Position numbers and translations under genes: made by a program. A stretch of DNA of 37,206 nucleotides. Origin: JBOFSQ01 sp051651625. GTDB taxonomy: Bacteria > Planctomycetota > Planctomycetia > Pirellulales > Thermoguttaceae. Positions within the stretch are counted from its first letter, which is position 1. Every line of letters begins with the position of its first letter. The stretch lies in the NCBI GenBank assembly GCA_051651625.1, contig JBOFSQ010000054.1:1-37206 (forward strand). The letters are read 5' to 3'. The notes under the pieces were generated by a model. That model was not told the DNA's origin. It was given only the letters and a program-made list of their open reading frames with translations, and did no database searches. This document shows, piece by piece, positions 32,508-37,206 of the stretch.

Positions 32508-35210
32508 TCACTTCCATTTGTCGAGAGCGGATTGGGCGATGCGGCGGATGCTGCCGTTTTCTTGGAGCATCAGTTCCATCAGCGGCGCGAACTCGTTCGT
32601 CCCAACGTCGGCGATGCGACGCACGGCGGCCAGCTTCGTCCCGACATCAGTCGAGTGCGCAAGGCGTGTTAGCGTTTCGCGTCCTTCGCTGTCGCCGAGT
32701 GTGTAGAGAAGTGCTGCGGCGTCGATACGAGTTGTGACAGTTCGAGACGCGAGAAGCGGCCTTACGCGGTGCATAACTTCGTTGCGACAAGCAACGTCGC
32801 CGCGTACAATCTCCGCACGCTGCGTGAGCGCAGCCAGCGCAGACTCAACGACATCACTGTTTTCGGCGTCGAGAACGTCGAGCAGAAGCACCGCTTCGTT
32901 CACCGTGCCACTCGCACCGATGACGCCACAGGCCGCGCGGCGAACCTCCGTATTCGGATGAAAGAGAATCGCAACCGCCAGCCGCACGCCTTCTTCTGGA
33001 GCGTGATTGCTCATCGTTTGTAAGAGAGCAAGAGTCGTTAGCAAATCGCGTTCGCGGACTGCAACTTCAAAAATCGCGCCGCGCGCAACATCAGTTAGCG
33101 GCACATGTTTCGATTCACGCTGAACAACTTGCGCCGCGCGACGCCGCGTGAGTACGTCGTCCGAACGAAGATTTTCGATTGCGCTTGCAAGCGCGACGGC
33201 GGAGTCGGGCGACGTTTGCGGAATCGCCGCAGTCGCTCCACGCGACTGCACTTCCGGCGGAAGCGACTGGCAATACGCCTCAAATTGCTGCTTCCAAGTC
33301 TTCCACTGTCCATTCTGCTCGCCGGTGAGCGTGACCGGATCGACACTGGAAAAGTCGCTCCAAATCGTTGCCAGTTCGCGGGCCGCAACTTGGCGAACCG
33401 CCTGCGAACGGTGTACTAAAGCGTCGATGAGAATCGTTCCCGCGTCGTGAACATTCCAAGACGCTGCGATGCTGCGGAGTGTCGTCACGATTACGGCGAG
33501 TGCGGGGTCGCCGAGGTAACGCTGCACGATCTCGCGGACGGCTTGAGTTTGCGGCGCAGTTCCAAGCGACGCCGCAACTTCGACGCGAACTTCGCTGCTG
33601 GTGTCGTCGGCCATTGCGATTACGGTGTCGATCACGCCGAGTCCACGCAGCGTTCGCGCGACGCAAGCTCGCGTTCGCGGCGCGGAGTCGTTCTGTTTTG
33701 ATTTGACGATTTCAATCGCTGCGGCGCGATCAGAATTATTGCACAACGCCAGCGACTCTATCGCCGCAACGCGCACCACCGCTTGTTGGTGGTCGAGCAG
33801 TCCGCGAATCATTTCAAACCGCGACGGGTGATTCCAGCGAATCAGTATCGTCGGAATCGCCGTCAGTATCGCGGTGTCTTGTTCTCGCTGCAACATCGCC
33901 GTCAGTGCCGGCGGCAACGTGCCGAGGTTTGGAATTGCGTCTTCTGGCGTGTCTCGCCATATCGCAACAACTTCTTGACGAACGAGGAGCGACTTCGACG
34001 TGAGCGAATCCGTAAGCGGCTGTTGTGCTGCGGCGCGGTCGCACGCCGCGAGTGCGACGACCGCTTCGACGAAGAGCGGCGGCGTACCAGCGATGAATTG
34101 TGCGCGTGACTTTGCGTCGTCGTCACGCGGCGCAACATTTTGTTCGCGCGTCGCGGCGATGATGGTTTGAAAGACGTTAACCGATTCCGCAGACGCACCG
34201 AGTCCGGCGAGCGTTTCAACTGCGGCGCACCGGATCGAAACAGGAAGTGCCGCGTCGGAAGCGACGCTGCGAAGTGTTGGTGTCGTCGAAGAATTGCCGT
34301 AACGTGTTGCGAGAATCGCGGAGGTTGCGACCGCTGTTAGTGGTACGTTCGGTATCGCCGCAACTGTCTCGAAGAGTTGTGAAACGCCATCGGTTTTTCC
34401 GGCGACAGCGACGAGCACCGCTTGTTCGGCGGCGTCGTTTGTCCAGCGATACGGTGACTGCGAAGCCGTAACATAATTTGCACGCGATTTTGAAACGGTC
34501 GTCCCGTCGCGGAGCTGGTTGAGACGCCGCCACTGCTCTTGTCGCTGGCGGGCGTCGGTATCGACAACGACGTTTGGCGCAGATTCGTTGTTCGTCGTTT
34601 GCGTGAGCGAAGGTGATGGCGTGAACGCGCGACGCCACGCCGACGCTGCAAGCGTTGCGAGAAGTTCGTCGCTGACGTGCGCGATACTCGGTACGGCTTC
34701 GCGGACAGGTTCTTCGTTCACCACAACAACTTCTTCGCGTTGTACATCTTCACGCGGAATTTCTTCGCGGACAATCTCAACTCGCGTCGTTGTTTCGGGC
34801 GGCGAATCGGGGATAATTTGTTGCGGCAAGTTTTGTGGCGGCACGATGTCGCGTGTTGTCGCCAGCAGCGGAGCGGGCGGCGTGAGGGCGACGTTTGGTT
34901 CCGGCGACGGTTGCGGCGGCGGCACGAGCGGCGTTGCTGCGGTGTGCTCGTCGGAAATCTGCGCGTCGAGAATCTGCATCGCGCGAGTTTGCGCATCGGG
35001 CAGCAGTGTGCGCTGCGGCGTGCGCGGTGGCGGCTCGGTGGACGCAATGGACGGTGTGGACTCGGTGGACGGTGCAATGTCGTCGGTCTCGTTTGGCAGT
35101 GTTGCAGGCGCGCACGGAAACGGTGATCGCATCGAGCGAAGCACTGTCGCCGAGTGACAACCACTCGTCACGATTGCAAACGTTAACAAACACGCGAGAC
35201 GAAACGTCAT
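32508..35210 (-). CDS. HEAT-repeat lipoprotein
   Basis: This 900-residue protein begins with a lipoprotein-type signal (TSGC, Cys18; the -3 residue is Thr, so the lipobox is weak). A Pro/Thr-rich linker with an acidic stretch follows (about 40-180). Residues about 240-900 are built from alpha-helical HEAT-like repeats, seen in phrases such as LVRQEVVAIWRDTPEDAIPNL, VRVAAIESLALC, VRVEVAASLGTA, RQVAARELATIWSD, EVRRAACGVIGASG and KLAAVRRIADVG. HEAT solenoids are protein-binding scaffolds; the partner is unknown. The ATG at 35210 shares one base with the TGA of the upstream lipoprotein gene (TGATG) and has GGAG about eight bases before it, which favours it over the TTG one codon earlier. The two genes are therefore translationally coupled. 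Confidence 0.85.
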   Translation of the reverse strand: MTFRLACLLTFAIVTSGCHSATVLRSMRSPFPCAPATLPNETDDIAPSTESTPSIASTEPPPRTPQRTLLPDAQTRAMQILDAQISDEHTAATPLVPPPQPSPEPNVALTPPAPLLATTRDIVPPQNLPQQIIPDSPPETTTRVEIVREEIPREDVQREEVVVVNEEPVREAVPSIAHVSDELLATLAASAWRRAFTPSPSLTQTTNNESAPNVVVDTDARQRQEQWRRLNQLRDGTTVSKSRANYVTASQSPYRWTNDAAEQAVLVAVAGKTDGVSQLFETVAAIPNVPLTAVATSAILATRYGNSSTTPTLRSVASDAALPVSIRCAAVETLAGLGASAESVNVFQTIIAATREQNVAPRDDDAKSRAQFIAGTPPLFVEAVVALAACDRAAAQQPLTDSLTSKSLLVRQEVVAIWRDTPEDAIPNLGTLPPALTAMLQREQDTAILTAIPTILIRWNHPSRFEMIRGLLDHQQAVVRVAAIESLALCNNSDRAAAIEIVKSKQNDSAPRTRACVARTLRGLGVIDTVIAMADDTSSEVRVEVAASLGTAPQTQAVREIVQRYLGDPALAVIVTTLRSIAASWNVHDAGTILIDALVHRSQAVRQVAARELATIWSDFSSVDPVTLTGEQNGQWKTWKQQFEAYCQSLPPEVQSRGATAAIPQTSPDSAVALASAIENLRSDDVLTRRRAAQVVQRESKHVPLTDVARGAIFEVAVRERDLLTTLALLQTMSNHAPEEGVRLAVAILFHPNTEVRRAACGVIGASGTVNEAVLLLDVLDAENSDVVESALAALTQRAEIVRGDVACRNEVMHRVRPLLASRTVTTRIDAAALLYTLGDSEGRETLTRLAHSTDVGTKLAAVRRIADVGTNEFAPLMELMLQENGSIRRIAQSALDKWK

Positions 35211-35875
35211 CAATACATCTCCATCGAATCGGCTTGGATGCGGTGGATTCTGTTTGGGTCGTGTGGATGGAAGTGTGCCGCGATTTCGGTCGCCACGACG
35301 TTTACGAACGACGAACGAAACGCCGCTTCAGAAACGGAACTTGCGGGGACAGGGATGTCGGGTGGGTCTTTGATGCGGAGCGTTTTTCGCGCGACGACTT
35401 TTCCGCTCTCAACTTCTGTCGCCGTGACGAGAATCTGTGCGGTTCCTTGGTAGAGGTGTGGCGATTGTGTGTCGCGGACGCGGAAACCTTGTATTTCAAT
35501 TCCGATTACGATGTCGGCCTTCGTCGCACCGCTCTTGCCGACGTCGATCATCATCCACGGTTCGTTGTCGTGCTGGTCGAGCCACGCCTCAACCGCCTGA
35601 CTCTGAACGATTTCGCACCGTTTGTTTTTGATGTTTGTGTCGAGTAGAAACGTCACTCGTTCCATCAGTTCTTGCGAAACTCCGGCACTCCGCGACGCCA
35701 TACTGTCAACCATTCGGCAGATGACAACCGCGCTCACTTCGCCCTTGAGAAGTATCGGAAACTCCGGCTGAACGTCGGTTCCACGGATCATCACAAGCCC
35801 CGTCAAAAGAGCCTTGCAACCGAGGAGCGATGTCAACGTTAGCACAAGTACAAACGAAAAAAGATGTGAACGCAT
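35210..35875 (-). CDS. Small lipoprotein of unknown function
   Basis: The 221-residue protein has a lipoprotein signal peptide (SLLGC, Cys20). Its mature part begins KALLTGLVMIRGTDVQPEFP, followed by a mixed alpha/beta domain (LKGEVSAVVICRMVD, ADIVIGIEIQGFRVRDTQSPHLYQGTAQILVTATEVESGKVVARKTLRI). The pattern resembles small periplasmic proteins of the TolB-N or curli-CsgG-like type, but no motif settles it. It is the first gene of a two-gene operon with the HEAT-repeat lipoprotein, with stop and start overlapping by one base; this suggests that the two products act together at the envelope. No ribosome-binding site is visible before the ATG at 35875. Confidence 0.75.
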   Translation of the reverse strand: MRSHLFSFVLVLTLTSLLGCKALLTGLVMIRGTDVQPEFPILLKGEVSAVVICRMVDSMASRSAGVSQELMERVTFLLDTNIKNKRCEIVQSQAVEAWLDQHDNEPWMMIDVGKSGATKADIVIGIEIQGFRVRDTQSPHLYQGTAQILVTATEVESGKVVARKTLRIKDPPDIPVPASSVSEAAFRSSFVNVVATEIAAHFHPHDPNRIHRIQADSMEMY

Positions 35876-36052
35876 GGAGATTCTAGGGGCTAGAAATCAG
35901 TGGCAAGAAATCAGAGCGGGAAGCGTAAGCGAGTGACTGAATCAGAACACGAAGCGTAAGCGAGTGCCCGAATCGTGACGGATTCTCGGCGAAGTCTACC
36001 AAAACCCGCCCACCAAATCAAGAGATGATTATTAGGTGCCTTCGGAAACATC

Positions 36053-36145
36053 AGGTTCGGCATAGCCGAACCCTTCAGCCATACGCCGCACGGCGTTTGG
36101 AGGGTTCGGCTATGCCGAACCGCTGTGCGGCTGCAAGTTTGCGTG
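36053..36145. repeat. TTCGGCATAGCCGAA long hairpin, copy 3 (reverse orientation)
   Basis: Arms at 36053-36077 and 36098-36122 with one mismatch (CCTTCA against TGGAGG). The loop holds ACGCCG-CA-CGGCGT. The flank CGCTGTGCGGCTGCAAGTTT after the right arm is the reverse complement of the flank left of copies 1 and 2, showing that the unit is about 90-100 bases long. Confidence 0.8.
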
Positions 36146-36152
36146 ATGCCGC

Positions 36153-36180
36153 TTGACCCGTTTTTGGAATCGGCTACACT
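36153..36180 (+). promoter_or_regulatory. Sigma-70-type promoter abutting a GTG start (possible leaderless mRNA)
   Basis: TTGACC (36153-36158), a 16-base spacer and TACACT (36175-36180). The expected transcription start, six to eight bases after the -10 box, falls at 36186-36188, on the GTG start codon of the next gene. Confidence 0.5.
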
Positions 36181-36187
36181 TTGACTC

Positions 36188-37105
36188 GTGAAAAGCAAAC
36201 GTAACATAATCATGGTGGCTGTAGCGGTCGCCTTTTTTGCGTGGTATGGCGGTTCGTGGTGTTGGCAGACGTTTTATCGTCAGCCGCGTCAGGAGCTTGG
36301 CGACAAGATTGCGCAGCTAGAAAACGCCATCGCTACAGGTCAGCAAAATCTTGCGGCGATGCAGCAGTTCTCCGCGGCGCAGAGCGGGTACTACTACCGT
36401 TCGCTGCCGCTTCAGCCGGAGGCGGCGCGGTCGCTGTACCAGTTCTGGCTTCTTGAACTGTTACAGTTTTGCGACATCGAGCAGCCGACCGTCGAAGTCG
36501 CCGCGCCACAGCGGAGCGAGACCGGCGGTTACGTCTACCGCGCCAGCATTCGCGGACGCGCTACGCTCGGTTCGGCGATTCGGTTTCTCTACGAGTTTTC
36601 GTGGGCACCGTTTTTGCACCGCGTAACGATGCTCTCGCTCACGCCGCAAGAAAAAGGCGACGCCGTTGAGATTCTTGTAACGCTCGATGCACTAGCGATT
36701 CCGCGTGCTGTGCCGACAAATCCGTACCCGCTTCTCGATCAGCTTCCGTCGGGATTTGTCACGCCGCGTCTCGCCTCGCCCGCGCTCGATGCGTATCAAC
36801 TCGTCATCGAACGCAATCTGCTGCGCGAGGTAAAAGGTGGAATCGACGCCGCCGACTACGCCTATATGACGGGCGTCAACAACGATGGCGGCACGTCAGA
36901 AATCTGGATGACGCTCCGTCTCGACGACAGCGTTTCACGGTTTCACGTCGGCGATAAAATCGAGTACGGTTCGTTCAGCGGGACGCTGGTTTCGATTCAA
37001 GAACGTGATGCGATCATAAATCGCGGCGGAATCGACTGGCTCATCACCGCAGGCGAACGCCTCACCGACGCTTTTCCGCTGCCGCCAGAACTTGCGCCGA
37101 AGTAA
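36188..37105 (+). CDS. PilO/GspM-like single-pass membrane protein
   Basis: This 305-residue protein has a short basic N-terminus, one membrane helix (about 8-25), a coiled coil (about 32-62) and a periplasmic part. The latter has a ferredoxin-like segment (about 75-175, with ARSLYQFWLLELLQFCDIEQPTV and ATLGSAIRFLYEFSWAPFLHRVTMLSLTP). A C-terminal domain follows (GDKIEYGSFSGTLVSIQERDAIINRGG at about 255-281) that resembles the small beta domain of PilP/GspC. The layout is that of PilO or GspM, inner-membrane platform proteins. It may belong with the PilM-PilN-like genes at the left end, though they are 31 kb apart. The start is taken as GTG at 36188 with no ribosome-binding site; an ATG at 36212 would cut into the membrane helix. 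Confidence 0.75.
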   Translation: MKSKRNIIMVAVAVAFFAWYGGSWCWQTFYRQPRQELGDKIAQLENAIATGQQNLAAMQQFSAAQSGYYYRSLPLQPEAARSLYQFWLLELLQFCDIEQPTVEVAAPQRSETGGYVYRASIRGRATLGSAIRFLYEFSWAPFLHRVTMLSLTPQEKGDAVEILVTLDALAIPRAVPTNPYPLLDQLPSGFVTPRLASPALDAYQLVIERNLLREVKGGIDAADYAYMTGVNNDGGTSEIWMTLRLDDSVSRFHVGDKIEYGSFSGTLVSIQERDAIINRGGIDWLITAGERLTDAFPLPPELAPK

Positions 37106-37148
37106 TTCTTTTTCGGCATAGCTGACCCCTCTAGTGCGGGGGGCCAAG

Positions 37149-37206
37149 CGGTTCGGCATAGCCGAACCCTCCAGCCATACGCCGCACGGCGTTTGGAGGG
37201 TTCGGC
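37149..37206. repeat. TTCGGCATAGCCGAA long hairpin, copy 4 (cut by window end)
   Basis: The left arm is at 37149-37173, the loop contains ACGCCG-CA-CGGCGT, and the right arm is cut off at the window end. A diverged partial arm lies at about 37111-37127. It stands directly after the PilO-like gene. Confidence 0.75.

Larger units (their letters stand above)
35876..36187. other. Spacer between divergent lipoprotein and PilO-like genes
   Basis: The spacer holds two dispersed 30-base repeat copies (about 35914-35935 and 35942-35966), the reversed long hairpin at 36053-36145 and the promoter at 36153-36180. I see no convincing promoter for the minus-strand lipoprotein operon; TTGCCA and TAGAAT on that strand lie too close to its start. 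Confidence 0.55.

Overview
The window looks like chromosomal DNA of a Planctomycetota-type bacterium, probably Planctomycetia. This rests on the gene style rather than on any marker gene: a PilM-PilN fusion followed by a second glycine/methionine-rich membrane protein, a very large TolC-like lipoprotein with a cysteine-rich head, HEAT-repeat lipoproteins, moderately GC-rich DNA, weak or absent Shine-Dalgarno sites at several genes, and gene spacers full of short palindromic repeats. No rRNA, tRNA, CRISPR array or complete insertion sequence was recognised.

Layout. Positions 1-5058 hold a palindromic repeat and two type IV pilus/type II secretion-like proteins (PilM-PilN fusion, then a Gly/Met-rich single-pass protein). 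Positions 5178-11236 hold housekeeping genes: dxs and ispH (first and last steps of the non-mevalonate isoprenoid route), rsmE, a PfkB sugar kinase and a small membrane-anchored hypothetical. A TolC-like lipoprotein (11367-13814, minus) is followed by a 630-base repeat-rich spacer and a 1458-residue flagellin with its own promoter. Positions 19121-20897 hold a coiled-coil PD-(D/E)XK protein flanked by long direct repeats, then an alpha/beta hydrolase.

The most interesting block is 20919-30038. It encodes a LapB-type type I secretion ABC transporter, a LapC-type HlyD adaptor, a LapG-type periplasmic cysteine protease with intact Cys-His-Asp and Ca-binding residues, and, 17 bases after lapG, a membrane protein with a large periplasmic domain, a PAS domain and an HD-GYP domain that has lost nearly every metal ligand but keeps the GYP motif. 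In classical Lap systems the partner of LapG is LapD, an inner-membrane c-di-GMP receptor built from degenerate GGDEF-EAL domains. Here the same position is filled by a degenerate HD-GYP protein, suggesting a LapD analogue built on another c-di-GMP domain. A chemoreceptor with a periplasmic CZB-like zinc-binding domain follows. No LapA-like adhesin lies in the window; the TolC-like protein 7 kb upstream could serve as outer-membrane channel, but nothing links it directly.

Positions 30102-37206 hold priA, a translationally coupled pair of lipoproteins (one with HEAT repeats) on the minus strand, and a PilO-like protein that may be translated from a leaderless mRNA.

The spacers carry at least six repeat families: long TTCGGCATAGCCGAA hairpins, a 30-base CACTCGCTTACGCTTCG repeat, CCTATAGG palindromes, a 90-base three-hairpin element, and two clusters in which four short hairpins are arranged two direct plus two inverted. 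Six promoters with 16-base spacers could be read by eye.
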